From the NCBI GenBank assembly GCA_900066355.1, contig FMEL01000012.1:62001-126000 (forward strand): a stretch of 64,000 bases of DNA. The letters run 5' to 3'. The notes beneath the pieces are model-generated. The model did no database searches. It was not told the DNA's origin and was given only the letters and a program-made list of their open reading frames with translations. Below are positions 40,114-48,230 of the stretch, piece by piece. Origin of the DNA: an uncultured Ruminococcus sp. GTDB lineage: Bacteria > Bacillota > Clostridia > Lachnospirales > Lachnospiraceae. Numbering within the stretch: position 1 is the stretch's first letter; each line of letters starts with the position of its first letter. The position numbers and the translations under genes were made by a program.

Positions 40114-41594
40114 AAATCAGACAGATAGAAATCAAGGATTTCGGATCAATAAAAAACAAAACACTGAAATTTACATCCGGTCTGAATGTACTGTACGATG
40201 AAAAAGAACAGATGCGGGAGGAAGTACGCACATTTATAGAAAAAATGCTTTTTGGCAATGCGGAATTTCCATATGCCGGTGTTCTCTGGTTTGAAAGCGG
40301 CGGAAGAAATTACCGTCTGACACGTGATCTGCACCGGGAGACGCCGTACAGCGAGCTTCTCTGTGAAACAAGCGGAGAGCTGATGGATGCGGACCGGATC
40401 AGCGATTCAAAGGTAGCTCAGGGAATCAGTGAATCCGTTTTTGAGAATGCAATCTGTATTGCACCCCTTAAAGGCAACACCGGATCAGAGATCGTACGTG
40501 AGGTGCAGCGCCAGATTGCGGGATTCCAGTGGAGCGCGGACAGGACAGTGAACCTTCGCCGTACTTCTCAGAGACTTAAGATGACCCGTAAAGGATATCA
40601 GGTGCAGGTAGAGCGCCGCAAAAAGGCAGATCAGCTTGAAAGAGGCAAAGTAAGCACGGCGATTCGCCGCCTGCGCGAAGAAATCAGCGATCTGGAGGAT
40701 CAGAAGCAGCAGATTGGAGAGCAGCAGAGTGCGCTTAAGACAAGTGGAGACAGCAATGGCTTTCAGATGCTGGATGGACGTATCAGTGAACTGGAAAAAA
40801 AGAACCGCACGCAGATCATTATAATGTGCGCTACCGTTATTGCCGTTTTTTCAGCAGCAATTTATATGGGAATGAACATGCAGACAGTGGTTCCGGCAGT
40901 CCTGGTGGGAATTGCGGGAGCGCTTGTCTTTATGGCAGAGACTAATTTTGAGATGCGTACCGTGCGCGAGCTGGAAAAACGTAAACGTATGAAGAGCAGA
41001 TGGCTGGCGAAGCAGAATAAGCTTCAGGACGGCAGAAATGAACTGGATGATGAGCTTCACGAAAAGAATACGGCACTTGCCAATCTGACAGAGGAACTTC
41101 AGGAGATGGAAGAATATGCATATCTTCCTCTGATAGATGAGATAGAGATCGATTCTATTAATTATGCAATGGATACGATCGAGAAATTATCTGCCAGAAT
41201 CTACGAGAAGACAGGAAACCGTCTGGTTGAGACCATGTCAGAGATTCTACGCGGAATCACAGGTGGAGAGTGCAGAGAACTTTTGATTGATGAAGACTTC
41301 CATATCCGCGTAGATACGGGAAGTGATCTTGTATCGATAGAGAATCTCCGGCTGATCACAGTAGGACAGATATATCTTTCTCTTCGCCTTGCTATGGGTG
41401 AGATCCTGTGCGGTGCTGAGAAGCTTCCTGTACTGCTGGAAGAAATGTTTGGCGCATATGATCTTGAAAATGCTGCTCAGACTGTTACATGGCTTACCGG
41501 AGATCAGAGACAGGTAATCGTAAGTACCGGTAAGAAAAAAGAATTAGAAATATTGAAGAATACAGGCATTGCCTGCAATACAATAACGATATGA
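40110..41594 (+). CDS. YhaN/SbcC-like coiled-coil protein with a lost P-loop
   Basis: 494 residues. It begins like YhaN/SbcC/Rad50-type ATPases (MKIRQIEIKDFGSIKNKTLK, GLNVLY), but where Walker A (GxNExGKST) is expected it reads YDEKEQMREEVRTFI, without the Gly-Lys-Ser/Thr. Coiled coils flank two transmembrane helices at about 235-275. The C-terminal lobe keeps RLAMGEILCGAEKLPVLLEEMF, a weakened signature and Walker B. The overlap with the SbcD-like gene shows they work as a pair. It is shorter than SbcC (about 1000 residues). Confidence 0.8.
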   Translation: MKIRQIEIKDFGSIKNKTLKFTSGLNVLYDEKEQMREEVRTFIEKMLFGNAEFPYAGVLWFESGGRNYRLTRDLHRETPYSELLCETSGELMDADRISDSKVAQGISESVFENAICIAPLKGNTGSEIVREVQRQIAGFQWSADRTVNLRRTSQRLKMTRKGYQVQVERRKKADQLERGKVSTAIRRLREEISDLEDQKQQIGEQQSALKTSGDSNGFQMLDGRISELEKKNRTQIIIMCATVIAVFSAAIYMGMNMQTVVPAVLVGIAGALVFMAETNFEMRTVRELEKRKRMKSRWLAKQNKLQDGRNELDDELHEKNTALANLTEELQEMEEYAYLPLIDEIEIDSINYAMDTIEKLSARIYEKTGNRLVETMSEILRGITGGECRELLIDEDFHIRVDTGSDLVSIENLRLITVGQIYLSLRLAMGEILCGAEKLPVLLEEMFGAYDLENAAQTVTWLTGDQRQVIVSTGKKKELEILKNTGIACNTITI

Positions 41595-41601
41595 CAATAA
41601 A

Positions 41602-41638
41602 GAAAACCCCTGTGGAAGAGATTCCGCAGGGGTTTTCT
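41602..41638. terminator. Terminator between convergent genes
   Basis: GAAAACCCCTG pairs with CAGGGGTTTTC across an 8-base-plus loop, with A and T runs on each side; it ends the YhaN-like transcript and may also serve the reverse operon. Confidence 0.9.
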
Positions 41639-41687
41639 GTCGTCAAATATCCAGCTGCATAAACTTCTGACCGGGATATCTGAAACA

Positions 41688-42872
41688 TTATTTTTCGTAC
41701 TGAGCCATATAGTTGCTGACGCAACGTTTGATTCTGTCTGCAGGATTCAGAAGGTGGCTGACAGACATATCATGATTCAGCGTATCAATGATCAGTGCGA
41801 TATATTTGCTCATATCGCATGTGATGTAATACGGTTTGGAGAGAAGTTCCGGTGTCTGATAAACAAGGTTTGTAGTAAGAAGTTTATCAAAGATACCGTT
41901 CTGGTAAGCTTCGTCAAACTTTTCCATTCCTTCGGTGAAGAGACCGAAGGTGGTACAGATAAAGATCTTGCCGGCGCCGCGTTTCTTAAGAAGAGATGCG
42001 ATCTCAAGGATGCTCTTACCGGAAGAAATCATATCATCGATCAGGATGACATCTTTGCCTTCAAGCTTTGGTCCGAGGAACTCATAAGCTGCGATCGGAT
42101 GACGGCCTTTGACCATTTTGCTGTAGTCAAGACGGCGGTAGTACATACCCATGTCCACACCAAGGACGTTGGCAAGATAGATGGCTCTGCGCATGCTTCC
42201 CTCGTCCGGGCTGATAATCATGAAATGGTCATTGTCAATATGAAGATCTTCCACATTGTGGAGAAGGGCTTTTATAAACTGATATGACGGCTGGATCGTC
42301 TCGAATCCGTGAAGAGGAGTTGCGTTCTGTACACGGGCATCGTGTGCATCAAATGTAATGATATTTTCTACACCCATGCCGGTGAGCTCCTGAAGTGCGG
42401 AAGCACAGTCGAGAGATTCGCGGCCGACACGTTTGCTCTGGCGGCTTTCATAGAGATACGGCATGATGACATTGATTCTGCGGGCTTTGCCGCCGATTGC
42501 AGCAATGGCACGCTTCAGATCCTGGAAGTGATCATCCGGGGACATCAGGTTTGTGAAACCGCTGATTCTGTAGGAAAGACTGTGGTTGCATACATCCACC
42601 ATAAGGTAAATATCGTCACCACGGACGGATTCACCGATCTCACCTTTACCTTCACCGGAACCAAAACGTGGTGTTTTGACATCAACGATGTATGAATCAC
42701 GTCTGTATCCCTCAAATGCAAAAGAATCTAATTCAGGGCTGATGCGTTCTTTTCTCCATTGTACAAGCCACTCGTCAACTTTCTCGCCAAGTGGGCGGCA
42801 ACTCTGGAGGGGAATCAGTCCAAGTCTGCCTACCGGAAGTGTTGTCAGTTCTTTGCTGTTAAGCTGTGCCAT
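41688..42872 (-). CDS. prs: Ribose-phosphate pyrophosphokinase (long form)
   Basis: 394 residues against about 315 for classical PRPP synthetase; the extra length is in an N-terminal extension (MAQLNSKELTTLPVGRLG to about 90). The core has MPYLYESRQSKRVGRESLDC, FDAHDARVQN and the PRPP-binding loop DVILIDDMISSGKS. It makes PRPP from ATP and ribose-5-phosphate, used by the DPPR-synthase-like enzyme among many others. It lies 3 bases after dnaI in the murC-dnaD-dnaI-prs direction. Confidence 0.92.
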   Translation of the reverse strand: MAQLNSKELTTLPVGRLGLIPLQSCRPLGEKVDEWLVQWRKERISPELDSFAFEGYRRDSYIVDVKTPRFGSGEGKGEIGESVRGDDIYLMVDVCNHSLSYRISGFTNLMSPDDHFQDLKRAIAAIGGKARRINVIMPYLYESRQSKRVGRESLDCASALQELTGMGVENIITFDAHDARVQNATPLHGFETIQPSYQFIKALLHNVEDLHIDNDHFMIISPDEGSMRRAIYLANVLGVDMGMYYRRLDYSKMVKGRHPIAAYEFLGPKLEGKDVILIDDMISSGKSILEIASLLKKRGAGKIFICTTFGLFTEGMEKFDEAYQNGIFDKLLTTNLVYQTPELLSKPYYITCDMSKYIALIIDTLNHDMSVSHLLNPADRIKRCVSNYMAQYEK

Positions 42873-42875
42873 CGT

Positions 42876-43865
42876 TTATTTTCCTCCTAAAAATATTTTC
42901 TGGATTCGGATATCTTTGCCAATAAGTTTCAACATCTGATAATTGCTTGCTATCCGGGAAAAAGTTCTCTCGGAATAGGTGGCTGAAAAGTCTTCCAGTT
43001 TCAGGTTCGTCGAAATGATCGTGGATTTGCGGCGTGCGATACGCTCGTTAATACACAGGAACAGCTGCGACGAAACAAAACTGTTGGTCAGTTCAGTCCC
43101 GAGATCATCTATAATAAGAAGATCGCAGTTAAAAATAAAATCATCGCCCATATCTGTCTCGGGCTTCTTCGAGAAAGCTGTCTGCGCCAGACGGTCAAAC
43201 AGGTCAAACGCAGAAAAGTAAAGAACACAATGTGCGCTTTCGAGAAGTGCATTGGCTATGCAGTGGGAGAGGAAGGTCTTTCCGACTCCGGTGCTGCCGT
43301 ACAGAAACAGATTTTGTGAGCGTGTATCAAAATCCCGGACAAAGTTTACTGCGGCATCGTAAGCGCGTTTGGCGGTCTCGCGGGCAGTCAGTCCGGTAGC
43401 TTCATTTTTTATTGTATCAGAATACCAGTCAAAAGAAAAGTGTTCAAAGTTCTCTTTTTTGAGAATCTCGGTGAGATTGGACTGTGTATAGAGCAATTCG
43501 ATCTCGGCTTTCTTAAAACAGGTGCATTTCTGACCGTCAGCATACCCCGTGTCCTGACAGAACGGACAGAAGTAATGAGGTTCGAGATAGTCCTCGGAAA
43601 AACCGTTCTTTTTGAGAAGAGAACGACGTTCGGCGGAAAGCGCAGCCACATCTTTCTTAAGGTCGTCGACAGATCCAGGCTCACCCTGAAGCAGAGAACG
43701 TGCTTTCTGCGCGCTTAAAGCTGCTACTTCACTGTCAATCTCCAGAAGCCTCGGCACACGTGCAAAAGCCTCGGCACGGCGTTCTTCAAGGTCATGCTGT
43801 ACTTGAGACTGGCGGCGGTTATACTCTCTCATGATAATATCGTACTGAAAATTCTGCAGTGCCAC
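42876..43865 (-). CDS. dnaI: DnaI/DnaC-like helicase loader
   Basis: 329 residues. N-terminal helical domain, a zinc-ribbon-like C100-x2-C103 ... C114-x-C116 (FCPFCQDTGYADGQKCTC), then an AAA+ module with Walker A LYGSTGVGKTFLS (188-200), Walker B CDLLIIDDLGTEL and an Arg finger in the C-terminal part. It loads the replicative helicase at the primosome in the cytoplasm. The gene follows dnaD by 12 bases, and both are transcribed from the DnaA-box region upstream. Confidence 0.9.
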   Translation of the reverse strand: MALQNFQYDIIMREYNRRQSQVQHDLEERRAEAFARVPRLLEIDSEVAALSAQKARSLLQGEPGSVDDLKKDVAALSAERRSLLKKNGFSEDYLEPHYFCPFCQDTGYADGQKCTCFKKAEIELLYTQSNLTEILKKENFEHFSFDWYSDTIKNEATGLTARETAKRAYDAAVNFVRDFDTRSQNLFLYGSTGVGKTFLSHCIANALLESAHCVLYFSAFDLFDRLAQTAFSKKPETDMGDDFIFNCDLLIIDDLGTELTNSFVSSQLFLCINERIARRKSTIISTNLKLEDFSATYSERTFSRIASNYQMLKLIGKDIRIQKIFLGGK

Positions 43866-43877
43866 GGTTTTCTCCTT

Positions 43878-44942
43878 TTACTGGTTCAGCAGGTGCTTTT
43901 CGTATTCGTCGAAGTTATATTCACGCTGCTGGAAATTGTTGAATCGGTTGTTGGATGCCGGTGCCGGACGGGTGTTGCGTGCTGACTTTTTTTCCTGACG
44001 CTTTTTTTTGTGGGCACTGTCCAGAGAACGAATGTCGTCCATCGTGCGGACTTCCTTCTGCTTCCAGCCTTCAAGAATCTTGTCAGTGTACTGGAAACTT
44101 GCCTGACCGGTCTGGAGGACGGTGCGGTTACATGCCTCCTGAATGATCTCCATGGAAAAACCATAGGTCTTGAGCCAGGTGTCCATCAATGTGATCTCTG
44201 TTTCGACCGGATTACGGTTGGTGATGCCCAGTGCTTTCAGGATAGAAAAATAATCCTTATTATATCTGGAACCGGACTGCTTCGCTTCTTCGACGGAGGT
44301 GATGCCCTCCTCGGCCCATGCAAGGGCAACCTTTTCGATGTAGCGGATGCTCTTGTGATTGTGGCCGACGCAGTACTCAATCAGATAGTCGATCAGGTCT
44401 ACGGACATGCCGAGGCCATCATAGAAAAATAAAAGCTTCTGAACCTCTGTAGGAGAGAGGGTCTTTCCGAGATACTGTTCAGCGACATAGAGAAGCTGGA
44501 TAATGTCTTCGTTTTGTTTGAGTTCGCTTACACGTTCCGGAGTAAGCGCTTCCGGGCGGGCAGAAGACGGCTTTGCAGATGCTTCGGCCGAAACCGGTTC
44601 AGAAGTACCGCTGATCTCCGCGGCAGCGGTGTCAGAAGACGTGCCGGAGGGAGAGAGCAGGGCAATCCCGCATAATTTATTATTGTCTGTAAAATCAAGA
44701 GTCAGAAGCTCCTGCTTTGCCCAGTATTTCAGTGCGCGGAGAATGTCGCGCTCTGTACAGAGAAGCCGGTCAGCCATCTGCTCCAGACTGAAAGAAACCG
44801 GAGCACTGGAAAGGGCACGTAAAAGATAGATATAAACTTTTACAAATTCTCCATTGGCCTCCGGCATATAATTGTCGATAAATGTATTGGATAATATTGT
44901 TACCTCCGGGTGGGAGGTGTTATGTAATGTGATCATTGACAT
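43878..44942 (-). CDS. dnaD: DnaD-like replication initiation protein
   Basis: 354 residues from ATG 44942, with a second ATG two codons later; the 125-codon extension to 45317 would cover the promoter and the DnaA boxes. N-terminal winged-helix part (VKVYIYLLRALSSAPVSFSL), a Ser/Ala linker near 110-135, then DnaD/DnaB_2-type domains with LLFFYDGLGMSVDLIDYLIE and AWAEEGITSVEEAK. The C-terminus ends RFNNFQQREYNFDEYEKHLL. It bridges DnaA and the helicase loader at initiation. First gene of dnaD-dnaI-prs. Confidence 0.9.
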   Translation of the reverse strand: MSMITLHNTSHPEVTILSNTFIDNYMPEANGEFVKVYIYLLRALSSAPVSFSLEQMADRLLCTERDILRALKYWAKQELLTLDFTDNNKLCGIALLSPSGTSSDTAAAEISGTSEPVSAEASAKPSSARPEALTPERVSELKQNEDIIQLLYVAEQYLGKTLSPTEVQKLLFFYDGLGMSVDLIDYLIEYCVGHNHKSIRYIEKVALAWAEEGITSVEEAKQSGSRYNKDYFSILKALGITNRNPVETEITLMDTWLKTYGFSMEIIQEACNRTVLQTGQASFQYTDKILEGWKQKEVRTMDDIRSLDSAHKKKRQEKKSARNTRPAPASNNRFNNFQQREYNFDEYEKHLLNQ

Positions 44943-44994
44943 GATAGATCGCTCGCTTTCTAAACGAAAATATCTGCGTGAACAGACATTACGG

Positions 44995-45015
44995 ATACCG
45001 CACAAACTGCGGTAT
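44995..45015 (-). promoter_or_regulatory. Hairpin in the dnaD leader
   Basis: ATACCGCA (44995-45002) and TGCGGTAT (45008-45015) form a perfect 8-bp stem with a five-base loop, just downstream of the predicted dnaD transcription start. It could be an mRNA 5' hairpin or an operator. Confidence 0.65.
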
Positions 45016-45030
45016 ATCTGGAACACTAGG

Positions 45031-45059
45031 ATTATAGCACAAGATTTTTGAAATGAGAA
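45031..45059 (-). promoter_or_regulatory. Promoter of the dnaD-dnaI-prs operon
   Basis: On the reverse strand TTCTCA (45054-45059), 17 bp, TATAAT (45031-45036), with an extended -10 (TGC before the hexamer). The DnaA boxes begin 37 bases upstream of the -35. Confidence 0.75.
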
Positions 45060-45095
45060 TAGGGTATTTTTCCGCAGGAGATTTCCACAAAGAAA

Positions 45096-45113
45096 TGTGG
45101 ATAATGTGGATAA
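45096..45113 (-). promoter_or_regulatory. Two abutting perfect DnaA boxes
   Basis: On the reverse strand TTATCCACA occurs twice head to tail with no gap (45105-45113, 45096-45104). An imperfect third (ATTTCCACA) continues at 45114-45122. They lie 37 bases upstream of the dnaD -35. Confidence 0.85.
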
Positions 45114-45260
45114 TGTGGAAATCGATTTTTGTCGTAAATTATTTGTAACCTCATAAAATGACGAAGTTTGTTGTATTTCCGCGAAAATTGCAATAACTCG
45201 ACAGGATATTATGTAAAGTAAAATGGCAGAAAAAATCCACATGCCATACACGGTAAAAAA

Positions 45261-45290
45261 TGTGTATAAACATGTGGATAATGTGGATAA
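45261..45290 (-). promoter_or_regulatory. Three perfect-consensus DnaA boxes
   Basis: Reverse-strand TTATCCACA at 45282-45290 and 45273-45281, abutting, and TTATACACA at 45261-45269. All match TTATNCACA and have the same orientation as the cluster at 45096-45113. The 150 bases between the clusters are AT-rich and hold no gene. Confidence 0.85.
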
Positions 45291-45291
45291 C

Positions 45292-46671
45292 TTATTTGCC
45301 AAGGAGCTGTTCGCCAATGTTTACAACGTCTCCGGCACCCATAGTTATCAACAGGTCACCCTGTGTACAATTCTCAAGTAAAAAGTTTTCAATCTCATCG
45401 AAAGTCGGGAAATATTCGCACGGAGTGCCGAGTTCCCGGATCTGTTTCTGAAGATCAGCGGAGGAGATGCCGAGGTTATCGGTCTCACGGGCTGCATAAA
45501 TATCTGCAAGGACTACGTGGTCTGCCAGTGTCAGAGCCTTTGCAAATTCCGGAAGCAGAGCTTTCGTACGTGTATAAGTGTGAGGCTGGAAAACACACCA
45601 GATTTTTTTGTGTGGATAATTATTTGCTGCATGAAGTGTAGCCTCGATCTCGGTCGGATGATGTGCATAGTCATCGATGATGGTGACTTCACCGACTTTG
45701 CCTTTGTACTGGAAACGACGGTCTGTACCGCCGAAATCTTTCAGTCCGGCAAAGATCACTTCATTGTCAAGACCAAGAAGTCTTCCTGCTGCGATAGAAG
45801 CAAGGGCATTGGATACGTTGTGGATGCCCGGTACTTTCAGAGAACAGATACCGATATCCGCACCATTATGAAGAACGTGGAACGTCGGATGTCCGAATTC
45901 GTCATAAGTGATATCCGAAGCACTGTATTCAGCATCGTGCTCAAGACCGTAGGTGATCACTTTACATGGAAGATTTTCGGCAACCATTTCGTATTTTGGT
46001 GTGTCTGCGTTGATGATGAGTGCACCGTCGGCCGGAAGAAGCTCGGCAAATTTACGGAAAGAATGACGGATGTCATCAATATCCTTAAAGAAATCCAGAT
46101 GGTCGGCATCCATATTTAAAATGATTCCAAGCGTCGGGAAAAAGCTGAGGAAGCTGTTGGTGTATTCACATGCTTCTGTCAGGAAAGTCTCGGACTGTCC
46201 GACACGGATATTGCCGCCGATCGCCGGAAGGATACCGCCGACGCTGATCGTCGGGTCGCATTCGCCCTTCAGAAGAATGTGTGACAACATGGAAGTAGTT
46301 GTGGTCTTTCCATGCGTGCCGGCAACTGCAATAGAAGTGTCGTAGTTGCGCATGATCTGTCCGAGAAGCTGAGCTCTTGTCAGCATCGGGAGACCTTTTT
46401 CCTTCGCACATGCAAATTCCGGGTTGTCCGGATGGATGGCAGCTGTATAAACAACAACCTGAACAGAATCGGAAATGTTGGAAGCGCGCTGACCGTAGTA
46501 GACCTTTGCACCTTTGTTTTCCAGAAGACTGGTCAGGGGGCTTTTCTTGGAGTCAGAACCGGAAATTGTGAAACCCTCTTCCAGAAGTATTTCAGCAAGT
46601 CCGCTCATACTGATGCCGCCAATACCGATAAAATGGATAGAGAGCGGTTTATGGAAGTCTATCTGATACAT
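45292..46671 (-). CDS. murC: UDP-N-acetylmuramate--L-alanine ligase
   Basis: 459 residues. KPLSIHFIGIGGISMSGLAE is the N-terminal Rossmann motif, VAGTHGKTTTTSMLSHIL the ATP-binding loop near 110-125, and DDYAHHPTEIEATL the C-terminal signature shared by Mur ligases. It joins L-Ala to UDP-MurNAc, the first peptide step of peptidoglycan synthesis. The start follows AAGGAG. Divergent from glgC across 281 bases. The stop is two bases from the last DnaA box. Confidence 0.97.
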   Translation of the reverse strand: MYQIDFHKPLSIHFIGIGGISMSGLAEILLEEGFTISGSDSKKSPLTSLLENKGAKVYYGQRASNISDSVQVVVYTAAIHPDNPEFACAKEKGLPMLTRAQLLGQIMRNYDTSIAVAGTHGKTTTTSMLSHILLKGECDPTISVGGILPAIGGNIRVGQSETFLTEACEYTNSFLSFFPTLGIILNMDADHLDFFKDIDDIRHSFRKFAELLPADGALIINADTPKYEMVAENLPCKVITYGLEHDAEYSASDITYDEFGHPTFHVLHNGADIGICSLKVPGIHNVSNALASIAAGRLLGLDNEVIFAGLKDFGGTDRRFQYKGKVGEVTIIDDYAHHPTEIEATLHAANNYPHKKIWCVFQPHTYTRTKALLPEFAKALTLADHVVLADIYAARETDNLGISSADLQKQIRELGTPCEYFPTFDEIENFLLENCTQGDLLITMGAGDVVNIGEQLLGK

Positions 46672-46700
46672 AATATAATCTCCTTATCTTTAATATTTCT

Positions 46701-46729
46701 ATTATAACGCGGCCGGCTAAAAATGAAAA
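46701..46729 (-). promoter_or_regulatory. Promoter of murC
   Basis: Reverse strand TTTTCA (46724-46729), 17 bp, TATAAT (46701-46706), about 30 bases before the start codon. Confidence 0.7.
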
Positions 46730-46751
46730 GTGTTACTTTTGGGGGTATTAC

Positions 46752-46826
46752 TGTGCATTTGTTCTGAAACAGAATGACAAAAATTGTCGAAAATGCACAT
46801 GAAAACAAACATATTGAAACAGTATG
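46752..46826 (+). other. Compact folded element (three-way junction plus hairpin)
   Basis: TGTGCATTT (46752-46760) pairs perfectly with AAATGCACA (46791-46799). Inside are TTCTG-AAA-CAGAA (46762-46774) and GACAA-AAA-TTGTC (46776-46788). A third hairpin CATATTG-AAA-CAGTATG follows at 46810-46826. All three hairpins have AAA loops. TGAAACA occurs three times (46765, 46815, 46825). It lies upstream of both the murC and glgC promoters. Confidence 0.6.
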
Positions 46827-46890
46827 AAACAAAAACGTGTGCAATAGATATAAAAAAAACGAAATACTCACAAATAATTTGTAAAAAATG

Positions 46891-46919
46891 TTCACTAATA
46901 TTGGGAAGTATGGTATAAT
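46891..46919 (+). promoter_or_regulatory. Promoter of glgC-glgD
   Basis: TTCACT (46891-46896), 17 bp, TATAAT (46914-46919) with an extended -10 (TGG). Confidence 0.78.
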
Positions 46920-46952
46920 GGAACATCATAATATACAAGAGGTGATTGCGTG

Positions 46953-48230
46953 ATGATGAAGAAAGAAATGATTGCCATGCTTTTGGCTGGCGGTCAGGGC
47001 AGCAGACTGGGCGTATTGACACAAAAAGTAGCAAAACCAGCAGTCGCTTTTGGAGGGAAATATCGTATTATTGATTTTCCGTTGAGTAACTGTATTAATT
47101 CAGGAATCGATACAGTCGGTGTTCTGACACAGTATCAGCCACTACGGCTGAACACCCATATCGGCATTGGTATTCCGTGGGATCTGGACAGAAACGAAGG
47201 CGGCGTGACCGTACTTCCTCCATATGAAAAGAGTACCAACAGCGAATGGTATACCGGAACGGCCAATGCGATTTTTCAGAATCTGGATTATATGCAGCAG
47301 TACAATCCGGATTACGTACTGATTCTCTCGGGAGATCATATTTATAAAATGGATTACGAAGTCATGCTGGATTATCACAAGGCAAATAAGGCAGATGTAA
47401 CGATTGCCTGTATGCCGGTTCCGATAGAAGAAGCAAGCCGCTTCGGGATCATGGTTACAGATGAGACAGGGCGTGTGACGGAGTTTGAGGAGAAACCGGA
47501 GAAACCAAGCAGCAACCTTGCTTCCATGGGTATCTACATATTCAGCTGGCCGGTGCTCAAAGAAGCACTGATCGCACTGAAAGACCAGAGTAATTGCGAT
47601 TTTGGCAAGCATATCCTTCCTTATTGTAAAGATAAAGGACAGAGGCTGTTTGCCTACGAATATAATGGCTACTGGAAAGATGTCGGTACACTGGGATCTT
47701 ACTGGGAAGCAAATATGGAACTGATCGATATCATTCCGGAATTCAATCTGTACGAAGAATTCTGGAAAATCTATACAAAGGGAGACATCATTCCGCCGCA
47801 GTATATTGCAGGGGATGCAGTGACGGATCAGTGCCTGATCGGAGAAGGCGCCGAGATCTATGGTGAAGTACACCATTCCGTGATCGGACCGAACGTAGTG
47901 ATCGGCAGGGGCACCGTCGTGAGGGATTCGATCATCATGCGTAATTCACAGATCGGAGAAGATACCGTCCTTGATAAGGCAATCGTAGCAGAGGATGTTG
48001 TAATCGGAAATAAAGTTACACTGGGCTTCGGAGAAGAAGCTGCAAACGTACTGAAACCGGCAGTTTATGCATTTGGTCTGGCGACAGTCGGAGAACGGAG
48101 TGTAATTCCTGATAATGTACAAATAGGCAGAAACACTGCCATATCCGGAGTGACTACAGCAGAAGATTATCCGGGAGGAATCCTGGAGAGCGGACAGGTG
48201 ATCAAAGCAAAGGATGGTGAGCAGGCATGA
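46953..48230 (+). CDS. glgC: Glucose-1-phosphate adenylyltransferase, catalytic subunit
   Basis: 425 residues from ATG 46953; GTG 46950 and ATG 46956 are also possible behind AAGAGGTG. The nucleotide-binding loop MLLAGGQGSRLGVLTQKVAK is intact, including the catalytic-site Arg and Lys. HIYKMDYEVMLDYH and the sugar-phosphate segment FEEKPEKP follow. The C-terminal left-handed beta-helix has hexapeptide repeats (IGEDTVLDKAIVAEDVVIG). It makes ADP-glucose for glycogen. The stop overlaps the glgD start (ATGA). Confidence 0.96.
   Translation: MMKKEMIAMLLAGGQGSRLGVLTQKVAKPAVAFGGKYRIIDFPLSNCINSGIDTVGVLTQYQPLRLNTHIGIGIPWDLDRNEGGVTVLPPYEKSTNSEWYTGTANAIFQNLDYMQQYNPDYVLILSGDHIYKMDYEVMLDYHKANKADVTIACMPVPIEEASRFGIMVTDETGRVTEFEEKPEKPSSNLASMGIYIFSWPVLKEALIALKDQSNCDFGKHILPYCKDKGQRLFAYEYNGYWKDVGTLGSYWEANMELIDIIPEFNLYEEFWKIYTKGDIIPPQYIAGDAVTDQCLIGEGAEIYGEVHHSVIGPNVVIGRGTVVRDSIIMRNSQIGEDTVLDKAIVAEDVVIGNKVTLGFGEEAANVLKPAVYAFGLATVGERSVIPDNVQIGRNTAISGVTTAEDYPGGILESGQVIKAKDGEQA

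Noticed and set aside
45096..45290. DnaA-box clusters as the chromosome origin oriC
   Set aside because: dnaA, dnaN, rpmH or other origin genes are not in the window; I kept it as a DnaA-binding regulatory region only.
44943..45317. 125-codon N-terminal extension of dnaD
   Set aside because: It would cover the promoter, leader hairpin and DnaA boxes and does not resemble DnaD; the start at 44942 fits the family.
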